Assembly (NCBI GenBank): GCA_013376985.1
Contig: JACABB010000034.1
Location: 1 to 49,822, forward strand
Length of the DNA stretch: 49,822 bases
Direction of reading: 5' to 3'
From: Bacteroidales bacterium
Lineage (GTDB): Bacteria; Bacteroidota; Bacteroidia; Bacteroidales; Tenuifilaceae
Both the position numbers and the translations under genes were made by a program. Under the pieces are notes generated by a model. That model did no database searches, was not told the DNA's origin, and saw only the letters and a program-made list of their open reading frames with translations. Below, piece by piece: positions 26,085-34,956 of this stretch (position 1 is its first letter; each line of letters starts with the position of its first letter).

Positions 26085-27365
26085 TTATAAAATAGAATTG
26101 TAGACTTCTTTAACCCCCTCGGCGGCATTTTCCCATTTAAGGTTATTTACCTCTTCTTGACCGTACTTGATAAAGAAATCGGATAAGGCTTTATAATTAA
26201 GAAGGCCATAAATACTATCGGCCATAGCATCAATATCCCAGAAATCGATTTTTAAAGCGTACCTGAGGATCTCGGAAACCCCTGATTGTTTTGAAATTAT
26301 AACAGGTACGTTCGATCTCATTGCTTCAAGAGGGCTTATCCCGAAAGGTTCAGATACAGATGGCATTACGTAAACATCGCTCATCTGAAACATCCTATTT
26401 ACATCTGGACCTTTGAGAAATCCAGTAAAATGGAATTTGTGAGATATTCCAAGCTCAGCAACACGTCGAATCATGCGATTAAGCATATCGCCGCTACCTG
26501 CCATAACAAAGCGTACATTATCATTTTTCTTAAGAACTTTATTTGCAGCTTCAACAAAATAGTCGGGTCCTTTTTGGAATGTTACTCTGCCTAAAAAAGT
26601 TACAATTTTTTCTGGCAGCACTTTGTTGCTATTGACGATGTTATAATCAGTTATGAAATCTACAGCATTATGAATTGTAACAACCTTTTCTTCTGGGATT
26701 CCATACCTGCTAATTACGATGTTACGAGTTAGATTACTAACAGTGATAACCTTATCGGCCACCTCCATTCCTCGCCGTTCAATTTCATAAACACTTTGGT
26801 TCACATTTTCTCCACTTCTGTCGAATTCAGTGGCATGGACATGTACTATTAGAGGCTTACCGGACACCATTTTTGCCACAATTCCAGCGGGATAAGTAAG
26901 CCAGTCGTGAGCGTGAATTACATCAAAATTTTTTAGCAAGGCAAGATTAGAGGCTATTAATGCATAGCGTGTTACCTCTTCCATAAGATTTACACCATAT
27001 TTACCCGAAAATCTGAATTTTCTGGTGGTTGTGGACTCTTTGATTAGTGTTTTTTCACGTTCAGATTGCTCTAAGAGTTTTTGGAACTCCTCTGGATCAA
27101 TATAAGGGACAATGTTAGAGCTTATTTCGAGGTATTGAACTTTTTTCCAAAACTCCTCCATTTCAACACTTGTATGGCTAACATCAATATCTTCAGCAGC
27201 AACTAAGCGGATGGATGATTTATCCTCATCCCCGAATGCTTTTGGGACAACAAAAATCACCTCAATATTTTTTTTAGCCAAACCTCTTGTTAATCCGAAG
27301 CAGGCAGTACCTAGTCCTCCAGTGATATGCGGGGGAAACTCCCATCCAAACATTAAGACTTTCAT
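26085..27365 (-). CDS. GT4-family glycosyltransferase of the glycogen operon
   Basis: The 426-residue protein has the GT-B fold of family 4: the N-terminal WEFPPHITGGLGTACFGLTRGL acceptor motif, HAHDWLTYPAGIVAK, and the C-terminal TFLGRVTFQKGPDYFVEAA and EPFGISPLEAM donor-site motif. It is probably a glycogen or alpha-glucan synthase-like enzyme, because it lies 13 bases behind the debranching-enzyme gene and 29 before the GH57 gene. The operon thus has two candidate glucan synthases, this one and the GT3 half of the fusion protein. Confidence 0.9.
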   Translation of the reverse strand: MKVLMFGWEFPPHITGGLGTACFGLTRGLAKKNIEVIFVVPKAFGDEDKSSIRLVAAEDIDVSHTSVEMEEFWKKVQYLEISSNIVPYIDPEEFQKLLEQSEREKTLIKESTTTRKFRFSGKYGVNLMEEVTRYALIASNLALLKNFDVIHAHDWLTYPAGIVAKMVSGKPLIVHVHATEFDRSGENVNQSVYEIERRGMEVADKVITVSNLTRNIVISRYGIPEEKVVTIHNAVDFITDYNIVNSNKVLPEKIVTFLGRVTFQKGPDYFVEAANKVLKKNDNVRFVMAGSGDMLNRMIRRVAELGISHKFHFTGFLKGPDVNRMFQMSDVYVMPSVSEPFGISPLEAMRSNVPVIISKQSGVSEILRYALKIDFWDIDAMADSIYGLLNYKALSDFFIKYGQEEVNNLKWENAAEGVKEVYNSIL

Positions 27366-27378
27366 GCAAAAATTATAT

Positions 27379-29319
27379 TTAGCTATATTTTTCTATCATT
27401 TTTAAAATTCTAATAATTTCGGCAACGCTCCATGCTTGCGATATCGCACCATTAGGGCGTTGAGGCGGATCACCATCGTAGACCTCTGCTATGGAGCATA
27501 TTCCATAATGAGATATTTCTTCTTTCATCGACTCTATCAGTTTTTTGGCTAATGGTAATGCCGATTTTTCATCAATCTTGAAATATGCTTCCATGAAATG
27601 CCCTAGTAACCATGGCCATGCGGTTCCTTGGTGGTAGGCTAAATCCCTATTTACATGATTTCCCTCATATCGACCTTTGTAAGCAGGGTTTTTGGGTGCA
27701 AGTGTACGTAAACCTCTCGGTGTTAAAAGTTCACGCTCAACAACGTTTATAACAGCCCGTTTCATTTCTTCGGTAAGAGGGCTGTATGGGAGTGATGTAG
27801 CAAAAATTTGATTTGGTCGAACAAAAAGATTTTGACCACCCTCATCTACATAATCTGCCAAGTAGTTCTTTTGTTCGTTCCAAAACACTTTGCAGAACGA
27901 TTTTTTTGATAGCTCAGCGATAGGCAACCATTCTTTAACAAATTTGGTGTCCTTATTGGCAGTTGCAAGTTCTATTGTAAACATAATTGCATTATACCAA
28001 AGAGCATTAATATCTACAGGATAGCCTGTGCGGGGAGTTACTGGTTTCCCATCTACAATTGCATCCATCCATGTTAGGGCAAAACCTTTATCTCCAAGCC
28101 AAATTAGTCCATTATCATGCATTTTGATATTAAAAGGAAGTCCATTTTGATATCCCGAAAGAATGGCTTTCATTTTTTTCCCGTAGTCTTTCCAAATTTC
28201 ATTTGTTTTACCTGTGTACTCCGAATACTTTTGTAACGACCAAAAGAACCATAATGGCGCATCAACCGAATTAAAAGCTGCTGCTTTTGCTCTTCCTACA
28301 TTGGGGAATAGGCCATTCTTCATTTCTGATGACATAGAGTCGAGAACTGCCTTACACGATTTTGGATCATCAATACCCAGGGTTAATCCAGGGAGTGATA
28401 TAAATGTATCTCGTCCCCAACGTCCAAACCAAGGATATCCAGCAATAATATGAGTGCTCTTTTCTTGTTGAACAATGAATTGCTGTGCTGCATTCTTCAA
28501 ACAGTTTTCGAAGCTATTTTTTGGTGGTCTTTTTGATAGTTCAGTGTTAAATTTTTTAGTAAGCGAACTAGGAACTACTTCGGATGTAGAAGCGGAGAAG
28601 ATAACGCTCTCACCCTTTTTTATGGGTACTTCAAAATAACCAGGAACAAAAAGATCTTCATGACCTTCATACCCTCGCTTTAATTCCTCTAAATATTCAA
28701 TGTTGTAGTACCAGTCAGGAGAAGGAATATAATCGCTTTTTTTGTTTACCTGCATATGAAGGTATGGAAATCCAGTATATAGTCGACATCGGACTCCGTT
28801 TGGAATCTCCTTATACTTTGTATCAGCCCACATATTTGATTTGCTAAGACTATGGGCATTTCTAAATGCAAGGAAAGGTTTAATCCTTATTTTAGTGGGA
28901 CTATGCGCATCCACAAGCGTGTAGCGAATAATAAACTGCTCCTCGTTGTGCACAAAAAGAAGTTCTTTTTTAAGAATTACACCACCAACTCTATATGTAA
29001 GTGTAGGAGTTGGTTCATAATCGAAATCGATGATGTATTTATGTCCTCGTGGTTCGTATATGCCCGGGTATCGATGAATACCTAAATTAAAGGATTGCCC
29101 TCTTTGAATTATTGTATCATCAACGCATGATAGGAGAACATGTGGCTCTCTGTCGAATTGTTCCAATGGGAGAACCATTAAACCATGATATTTTCGAGTA
29201 TTGCAGAGTACAATAGTTGTACTAAAAAAGCCTCCAGCTCGATTTGTACTAAGAATCTCACGATTTAGTGAATACTCAAGATTTACTAATTCGTTTTTAT
29301 CGAATAATAAGTACTTCAT
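27379..29319 (-). CDS. Glycogen debranching enzyme (amylo-alpha-1,6-glucosidase, GH133-like)
   Basis: The 646-residue protein begins with a bacterial GDE N-terminal beta domain (STNRAGGFFSTTIVLCNTRKYHGLMVLP, about residues 25-260). It continues with an (alpha/alpha)6 barrel (GYPWFGRWGRDTFISLPGLTLG; LWFFWSLQKYSEYTG; YHQGTAWPWLLGHFMEAYFK). The GRWGRDTFIS motif is typical of amylo-alpha-1,6-glucosidases, which remove branch-point glucose from glycogen. It is the first gene of the four-gene glycogen operon. Candidate regulatory sequence upstream is listed at 29467-29488. Confidence 0.93.
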   Translation of the reverse strand: MKYLLFDKNELVNLEYSLNREILSTNRAGGFFSTTIVLCNTRKYHGLMVLPLEQFDREPHVLLSCVDDTIIQRGQSFNLGIHRYPGIYEPRGHKYIIDFDYEPTPTLTYRVGGVILKKELLFVHNEEQFIIRYTLVDAHSPTKIRIKPFLAFRNAHSLSKSNMWADTKYKEIPNGVRCRLYTGFPYLHMQVNKKSDYIPSPDWYYNIEYLEELKRGYEGHEDLFVPGYFEVPIKKGESVIFSASTSEVVPSSLTKKFNTELSKRPPKNSFENCLKNAAQQFIVQQEKSTHIIAGYPWFGRWGRDTFISLPGLTLGIDDPKSCKAVLDSMSSEMKNGLFPNVGRAKAAAFNSVDAPLWFFWSLQKYSEYTGKTNEIWKDYGKKMKAILSGYQNGLPFNIKMHDNGLIWLGDKGFALTWMDAIVDGKPVTPRTGYPVDINALWYNAIMFTIELATANKDTKFVKEWLPIAELSKKSFCKVFWNEQKNYLADYVDEGGQNLFVRPNQIFATSLPYSPLTEEMKRAVINVVERELLTPRGLRTLAPKNPAYKGRYEGNHVNRDLAYHQGTAWPWLLGHFMEAYFKIDEKSALPLAKKLIESMKEEISHYGICSIAEVYDGDPPQRPNGAISQAWSVAEIIRILKMIEKYS

Positions 29320-29466
29320 ATCTTTTATGTTTAAAGTAGATATTAAGTTAAATTTTAATAACCTTATATTTTATAAAGAATTTCAATTTCCAATTAACGG
29401 CAATCGGAAGAATATAGGGAAAACAAGTAATTATTTGATTAACAAATTATTAATATGCTTTCACGA

Positions 29467-29488
29467 ATCTTATTTTACAAAATAAGAT
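29467..29488. promoter_or_regulatory. Palindromic operator-like site upstream of the glycogen operon
   Basis: ATCTTATTTT (29467-29476) and AAAATAAGAT (29479-29488) are perfect 10-bp arms around AC. The site lies about 150 bases before the debranching-enzyme start and 200 before the divergent thioredoxin-like gene. No T-tract or GC core supports a terminator. In the same 366-base gap (29320-29685), TAACTTTG at 29580-29587 resembles a -7 box for the plus-strand gene, but it has no good TTTG partner. Confidence 0.45.
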
Positions 29489-29685
29489 GTCAAATTCGAC
29501 CTTGTTAAAGGGATTTTTTAACAAAACAAGTTAGGCTTTTTTATGATTATGATTATCGAAATTCCTTTTAAATTTTGGTTAACTTTGCGTTAAACGTTGT
29601 TAATATCTTATTGGTCTTAACGATTTTGTTTTAAATGTTTGTAAATAAAGTAGATAAATATTAGGTGTAATGTAACAGATACCAC

Positions 29686-30870
29686 ATGAATTGGAACTTA
29701 AAAAAAGATACAATCTTATTTTTTCTCATCATAATCTTTCAATTTTTTTTTCAGAGTTGTATTGATCGAATTGATAGAGTTAATGTAGAAGGATTTTTTA
29801 GTGGTAATCCCCAAACTTATATCTATGTAAATAGATTTGAAGGTAATAACCTATCTCTAATCGATTCAATTAGAACAAACTCAAAGGGTCATTTTAAAAT
29901 TAAACTTCAAGTCGAAAATCCTTATTTTGTTACAATAGGAAAGGATAGGCGATTATCCCAAATAATGCTTTTAGTTCAGCCAAGCGAGGAGATAAAGATT
30001 ACTGCGGATGATTCTGACTTATCCGATTACAAGGTTATTGGCTCGAATGGATCTGCAAAAATAAGGGAGTTAAACATAAGGCTTAACTCTATAAAATTGA
30101 AGATTGATTCCTTGAAAAATATTTATGATTCAAACACAAGTAATCCCAAAGTTGATTCTGTAAGGCATTGCTTGGATAGCTTGTATAACCTGTACATTGG
30201 TAGACACCGTGATTACACTCGAGGTTTTGTAAAGAATAATCCATTCTCACTCGTATCAATTTTAGCACTTTTCCAAACTTACGATAGCTCTCACCCTGTG
30301 CTAGACTATTCCGAGGACAGAAAACTCTTTAGGGTAGTTGATTCATCTCTGATGAAAGTATATTCATCAAACAGTATTATTAAATACTACCATTCAAAGA
30401 TTCGAAGGCTTGATTCGCTTTATGAATTAAAGCATAAAAGAGTACTTATGTTTAAAGATGGTGAAACTTTGCCAAATGTTGGGTATCAACTTGTGAACGG
30501 AGATTATTTATTTATTAGTAACATTTGGTTTAGATATGTTTTAGTAGATTTTTGGGGTGATTGGTGTAGCGTATGTGCAAATAATAATAAGAGTTTGCGT
30601 CAAATTTACAAGGAGTATGCTCCAAAAGGACTTGTTGTTATGCAGGTTTCGTTGGGAACAAATCCAGATTCTTTAAAGTTAAAGATTGTAAGAGATAGTT
30701 TACCTTGGTATCATTCATATGTCGCTGATTATTATGATTCTAGATTGTTAGACACCCTTAAAATATCTAGTTTGCCATCGAATTATTTAACCGATAGGTG
30801 GGGCGTGATAAAGGGCGTTAACCTTAATGGGGCGAATTTAAAATCGAGGCTTAAAGAGCTTTTGCCTTAG
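29686..30870 (+). CDS. TlpA-like thioredoxin-fold lipoprotein (DUF4369 type) with CSVC active site
   Basis: The 394-residue protein has a signal sequence ending in FQSC, a lipobox near residue 25. The N-terminal domain (about 30-200) resembles DUF4369: GFFSGNPQTYIYVNRF, then IDSIRTNSKGHFKIKL. The C-terminal thioredoxin-like domain carries FWGDWCSVCANN with Cys294 and Cys297, and a cis-Pro loop in ISSLPSNYL. It is probably a periplasm-facing thiol-disulfide oxidoreductase anchored to a membrane. A paralogue that has lost the cysteines follows after 90 bases. Confidence 0.87.
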   Translation: MNWNLKKDTILFFLIIIFQFFFQSCIDRIDRVNVEGFFSGNPQTYIYVNRFEGNNLSLIDSIRTNSKGHFKIKLQVENPYFVTIGKDRRLSQIMLLVQPSEEIKITADDSDLSDYKVIGSNGSAKIRELNIRLNSIKLKIDSLKNIYDSNTSNPKVDSVRHCLDSLYNLYIGRHRDYTRGFVKNNPFSLVSILALFQTYDSSHPVLDYSEDRKLFRVVDSSLMKVYSSNSIIKYYHSKIRRLDSLYELKHKRVLMFKDGETLPNVGYQLVNGDYLFISNIWFRYVLVDFWGDWCSVCANNNKSLRQIYKEYAPKGLVVMQVSLGTNPDSLKLKIVRDSLPWYHSYVADYYDSRLLDTLKISSLPSNYLTDRWGVIKGVNLNGANLKSRLKELLP

Positions 30871-30960
30871 CGCACGTTGAAAAAAAGATTTTTATTTCGA
30901 TTTGAATGATTAATTTTGTTTAGTATTGAAGGATTGTTTTGTTGAATTAAAATTTTTTGA

Positions 30961-32130
30961 ATGATGATAAATTCTTTAAGGTCAAAATATCACGCAATTT
31001 GGGTATTGTTAGTATTAGTTCTTTTGAATTCGTGTAATGATAAGAATTCAGTGTTGATACGCGTTAAGATTAAAAGTTCGAAAGATTCCAAAGTATATCT
31101 AGATAAATTAGATTTTTCTAAATCAACCTGCATAGATTCAGTTGAGGTTTCTGAGGGTGAAGATAATTTTAGTTTTAGGGCTAAATCCGTAACGGAACCA
31201 ACATTCTTTGCGCTTCGAGTTAAGGACAAAGGAGCAATTACCCTACTTTCAGATCCAGGAGAAAAAATGAATCTTATTATTAACGCTGATAAACTCAATG
31301 ATTATTCTGTTTTGGGTTCTAAAGGATCTTTAAAGACCAAGGAACTCACGAATAAGTTGAGCGAAACCAAAAGCAAACTTTACTCCTTAAAGTTAAAGTA
31401 TAATTTGGCTCAAGAGCCGGTTGTAAAATCTATGATTGAACAGGAATACAATGCAGCTATTGATTCTCAACGCGCTTATAACTCTCGATTTATATGGACA
31501 AATGCGATGTCACGGGCAAGTGTAATGGCTGTTTACCAAAAATACGATGATAATACGTACGTGCTTGATCGTGCAGAAGATCTTGTGCTATTTAAGGCAG
31601 TTGCTTCAACTTTAAAAGCACTTTATCCCAATTCAAATTATACAAAAGGGATGATAGCCGAGATCCATAAGATAGAAGGAATTATCCGGGGTAGTAATAT
31701 TAATAGTATAATAGACCAATCAGTAACCACTATTCCCGACATAGTATTACCTAACCCTCATGGAGATATAGTTAAACTCTCGATGTTTAAAGGAAAAGTA
31801 ATTCTTCTTGATTTTTGGGTATCATGGGATCAAACAAGTCTTATGGATAATAGGGAGTTACTTAATATATACAGGCAATTTAAAAGTAAAGGTTTTGAAA
31901 TTTATCAGATTTCACTTGATACTAATCGTGATGAATGGGTAAATGCTATTGAATCAGCAAATTTGCCATGGGTGAATGTAAGTGAATTAAATCCTAAAGG
32001 TTCAACGTATGCCTTAACCTATAATATTACTCAGCTACCTGCTAACTACCTTATTGGCAGAAATCATACTATTATAGGGAAAAATCTTTTTGGAAATGAT
32101 TTGGTAAAAAAACTTCGCGAAGTACTGTAG
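30961..32130 (+). CDS. TlpA-like lipoprotein paralogue lacking the CxxC motif
   Basis: The 389-residue protein has a lipobox LNSC near residue 25 and the same two-domain layout as its upstream neighbour. Parallels are the DUF4369-like half (SVLGSKGSLKTKELTNKL against KVIGSNGSAKIRELNIRL) and the thioredoxin half. At the place of the active site it reads FWVSWDQTSLMDN, with no cysteine. The fold seems intact (QLPANYLIG corresponds to the cis-Pro loop), so it may bind a partner or act as a chaperone instead of doing redox chemistry. It ends five bases before lpxH and is likely co-transcribed with it. Confidence 0.83.
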   Translation: MMINSLRSKYHAIWVLLVLVLLNSCNDKNSVLIRVKIKSSKDSKVYLDKLDFSKSTCIDSVEVSEGEDNFSFRAKSVTEPTFFALRVKDKGAITLLSDPGEKMNLIINADKLNDYSVLGSKGSLKTKELTNKLSETKSKLYSLKLKYNLAQEPVVKSMIEQEYNAAIDSQRAYNSRFIWTNAMSRASVMAVYQKYDDNTYVLDRAEDLVLFKAVASTLKALYPNSNYTKGMIAEIHKIEGIIRGSNINSIIDQSVTTIPDIVLPNPHGDIVKLSMFKGKVILLDFWVSWDQTSLMDNRELLNIYRQFKSKGFEIYQISLDTNRDEWVNAIESANLPWVNVSELNPKGSTYALTYNITQLPANYLIGRNHTIIGKNLFGNDLVKKLREVL

Positions 32131-32135
32131 CTATT

Positions 32136-32912
32136 ATGACAGGCAAGAAAATATATTTTGCTTCAGATTTACACCTTGGTTTGCCTACCCACGAGGAGAG
32201 CCTACCGCGTGAAAAATTATTCATTCAATGGCTAGATCGTATAAAACCTGATACTGCTGAACTTTATTTGCTTGGAGATATTTTTGATTTTTGGTTTGAA
32301 TATAGTCGTGTAGTACCAAGAGGTTACAATCGTTTTATTGGAAAAATTGCAGAATTTACCGATTCTGGTATTCCTGTCTACTTTTTCAGTGGAAATCATG
32401 ATGTTTGGATGTTCGACTATTTTCAGAAGGAACTTGGTGTTGAGGTGCATCATAAACCACTTATTAAGGAAATACTCAATAAAAGATTTTTTCTTGCTCA
32501 TGGAGATGGTTTAGGTGCAGGGGACAAAGGGTATAAACTATTAAAATCAATTTTCACTAGTCCTACACTTCAATGGTTATTTGCAAGGTTGCATCCGAAT
32601 TTTTCGTTATGGTTTGGCAATCAATGGTCGGTTAGTAGTAGGTATTCCAAGGAAATTACACATATTTTTAGGGGCGAAGATGAGTTAATTACAAAATTCA
32701 CGCGTTCCGTTCTAGAAAAAGAACATTTCGATTATTTTATTTTTGGTCATTGGCATTCACCCATTATTTTCCCTTTAAATGATACGTCAAACCTAATAAT
32801 TCTGGGTGATTGGCTGGTTAGTAATACATATTCTGTATGGGATGGGGAGCAATTTAAACTCATGAAATTCAACAATACAGGCGAAGATATTGTTTTAAGC
32901 GTTGCCAGATAG
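32136..32912 (+). CDS. lpxH: UDP-2,3-diacylglucosamine diphosphatase (LpxH-type)
   Basis: The 258-residue calcineurin-like phosphoesterase shows the metal motifs SDLHLG, LGDIFDFWFEY, SGNHDVW, AHGDGLG and FGHWHSP. LpxH splits UDP-diacylglucosamine to lipid X and UMP, the fourth step of lipid A synthesis, at the inner membrane. GDIFDFWFEY favours LpxH over a generic phosphoesterase. It starts five bases after the thioredoxin-like paralogue. Confidence 0.9.
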   Translation: MTGKKIYFASDLHLGLPTHEESLPREKLFIQWLDRIKPDTAELYLLGDIFDFWFEYSRVVPRGYNRFIGKIAEFTDSGIPVYFFSGNHDVWMFDYFQKELGVEVHHKPLIKEILNKRFFLAHGDGLGAGDKGYKLLKSIFTSPTLQWLFARLHPNFSLWFGNQWSVSSRYSKEITHIFRGEDELITKFTRSVLEKEHFDYFIFGHWHSPIIFPLNDTSNLIILGDWLVSNTYSVWDGEQFKLMKFNNTGEDIVLSVAR

Positions 32913-32948
32913 TTGGTAATTAAGCATTACAAAAACAATATTCCACTA

Positions 32949-33536
32949 ATGAACTTTTTAGCACATTTATACCTTTCTGGATCAGACGTTGAGATTAGGT
33001 TGGGTAATTTTATTGGTGATTATGTTAAGGGGAAGAGTTTTGATCAGTACCCCGTAGGCGTTCAAAAGGGAATAATCTTACACCGCGATATCGATACATT
33101 TACAGATAAGCATCAATCAACCCGTGAATGCATCAATTTACTTCGTCCAGGATATGGTAAGTATGCTGGAGTTGTTGTAGATGTTCTGTTCGATCATGTA
33201 TTAGCAAATGAGTGGTATCGGTATTCTGAGTCCGATCTTAAATGGTACACTCGTAAATTTTACCTCCAAATGGTTCTAAAATACAGCCTTCTTCCTGTTC
33301 GAGTCAGAGAGTTTCTGCCATTTATGATCCATAGTAATCGGCTGTATAGCTATAGAACCAAAGAGGGTTTAGGTAAAGCTATTGAGATAATGAGTTCCGT
33401 AACTTCATTGCCTAGTAAACCAGGGTATGCAATTGAGACGCTGGATTTAAACTACGAAGGAATATTCCGTAACTTCAATATGCTATTTCCTGAAATGATG
33501 GCATTTGTTGGCAATAAGTATGGTATTCAATTCTAA
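32949..33536 (+). CDS. Acyl carrier protein phosphodiesterase-like protein (AcpH/DUF479)
   Basis: I chose the ATG at 32949 (MNFLAHLYLSG); an in-frame TTG at 32913 would add 12 residues. The 195-residue all-helical protein has the AcpH landmarks NFLAHLYLSG, GNFIGDYVKG, HRDIDTFTDKH and DVLFDHVLANEW, a His/Asp-rich set like that of HD-type hydrolases. AcpH removes the phosphopantetheine arm from acyl carrier protein. It directly follows lpxH and ends four bases before the convergent rodA gene. Some relatives are uncharacterised, so the activity is inferred. Confidence 0.85.
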   Translation: MNFLAHLYLSGSDVEIRLGNFIGDYVKGKSFDQYPVGVQKGIILHRDIDTFTDKHQSTRECINLLRPGYGKYAGVVVDVLFDHVLANEWYRYSESDLKWYTRKFYLQMVLKYSLLPVRVREFLPFMIHSNRLYSYRTKEGLGKAIEIMSSVTSLPSKPGYAIETLDLNYEGIFRNFNMLFPEMMAFVGNKYGIQF

Positions 33537-33540
33537 ATAG

Positions 33541-34956
33541 TTACCCTAATCGTGAGGAATCCAATTTAATAAAGATAAAAAGTAGAATAGTAAAAGCCCA
33601 AAGCGAGGAGCCTCCATAGCTAAAGAATGGTAGCGGAATTCCAATTACAGGAAATAGACCAATGGTCATACCAATATTAACAAAAACATGGAAGAAAATG
33701 ATCGATACGACTCCATACCCATAAATTCTAGAAAATGCTTCTCGTTGCCTTTCGGCAATCATTATAAGCCTTAGTAGCAGAATCAAAAAAAGCGATATTA
33801 CTACCAGTGAGCCTATAAACCCCCACTCTTCGCCTACAGTGCAAAAAATAAAATCGGTACTTTGTTCGGGAACGAAATTGTATTTGGTTTGTGTTCCTTG
33901 TAGATAACCCTTCCCAAAAAATCCACCTGAACCAATTGCAATTTTAGATTGATTCACATTATACCCCCAGCCTTGAGTATCATCTTCGATTCCTAATAAA
34001 TCGTTAATTCGTTTTTGTTGATGGGTGGCAAGTACATTATGGTAAATATAATCTACTGAAAGAGTAAAAGCGGTATTCATTATAAGGAACAGAGAAAGAT
34101 AGTAAATTAAACGAATACGCCGAAAGAACGCATAAATCAACGCTACTGGGATACCAATGGTTATTGCAATTAAAACGATGTAGGTTGTGGACAGACTGTA
34201 TCCAGTATATCTAATTGAATAGTATAATACTATGCCAATAATAGTGGATGCTAATGTGTAAATAAGCATTTCTTTTAACCTATTTCCGAAAATGGCAAAG
34301 AGTAGCATTGTTAGTCCAAATACAAAAATTAGAACGGTGGCATTACTAAATATAATAACCAAAATGAATAGTATTACTATTAAAACAAAATACAGCATAA
34401 TCCAATTAGGAAGACCTTCTCGATAAAGTACAAGAATTAGTGCTGCATATACCATAGCAGAACCTGTGTCGTTTTGGAGAAGAATTATTATGGCCGGTAG
34501 AAATAGAATGAAGCCAATTTGCAGTAGTGATTTTGGTTGCAGAATCTTAAAGTTATAAACATTCGTAAGTTTTGCTATAGCCAAGGCCGTGGCAAATTTT
34601 GCAAATTCTGCTGGTTGTATCCCCGCTGAACCAATTTGAAGCCATGAATGAGCCCCATTTACAACCTTTCCAAAGAGTAATGCGACTATAAGAAGTACGA
34701 TTGCTAGGGCGTAAAAGAGATAGGCAAATACAAAATAAACTCTACGGTCTATTAGAAGAACGAATAAAGCTAATATAAGCGCAAAGACAATCCAAATTAG
34801 TTGCATTCCATATCTTTGCGTAAAATCTAGTATGCTACTATGTGCATCGCTATATACGGCTGCATAGATATTTAGCCAGCCCATAAACACTAATGCTAGA
34901 TAAATGAATATAGTGATCCAATCGAAACCTCTCCAGGAACTATTTCTTGTTTGCAT
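33541..34956 (-). CDS. rodA: Rod shape-determining peptidoglycan glycosyltransferase RodA
   Basis: The protein belongs to the FtsW/RodA/SpoVE (SEDS) family, with about ten membrane helices. Marks are GAHSWLQIGSAGIQPAEFAK, LLQNDTGSAMVY, and the C-terminal GLFPVIGIPLPFFSYGGSSLWA. I chose the ATG at 34956 (MQTRNSSWRGFDW) over a TTG at 34965; either overlaps the end of mrdA, so translation is coupled. RodA polymerises lateral-wall glycan together with the transpeptidase encoded just upstream. It is the last gene of the purH-mre cluster. Confidence 0.95.
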   Translation of the reverse strand: MQTRNSSWRGFDWITIFIYLALVFMGWLNIYAAVYSDAHSSILDFTQRYGMQLIWIVFALILALFVLLIDRRVYFVFAYLFYALAIVLLIVALLFGKVVNGAHSWLQIGSAGIQPAEFAKFATALAIAKLTNVYNFKILQPKSLLQIGFILFLPAIIILLQNDTGSAMVYAALILVLYREGLPNWIMLYFVLIVILFILVIIFSNATVLIFVFGLTMLLFAIFGNRLKEMLIYTLASTIIGIVLYYSIRYTGYSLSTTYIVLIAITIGIPVALIYAFFRRIRLIYYLSLFLIMNTAFTLSVDYIYHNVLATHQQKRINDLLGIEDDTQGWGYNVNQSKIAIGSGGFFGKGYLQGTQTKYNFVPEQSTDFIFCTVGEEWGFIGSLVVISLFLILLLRLIMIAERQREAFSRIYGYGVVSIIFFHVFVNIGMTIGLFPVIGIPLPFFSYGGSSLWAFTILLFIFIKLDSSRLG

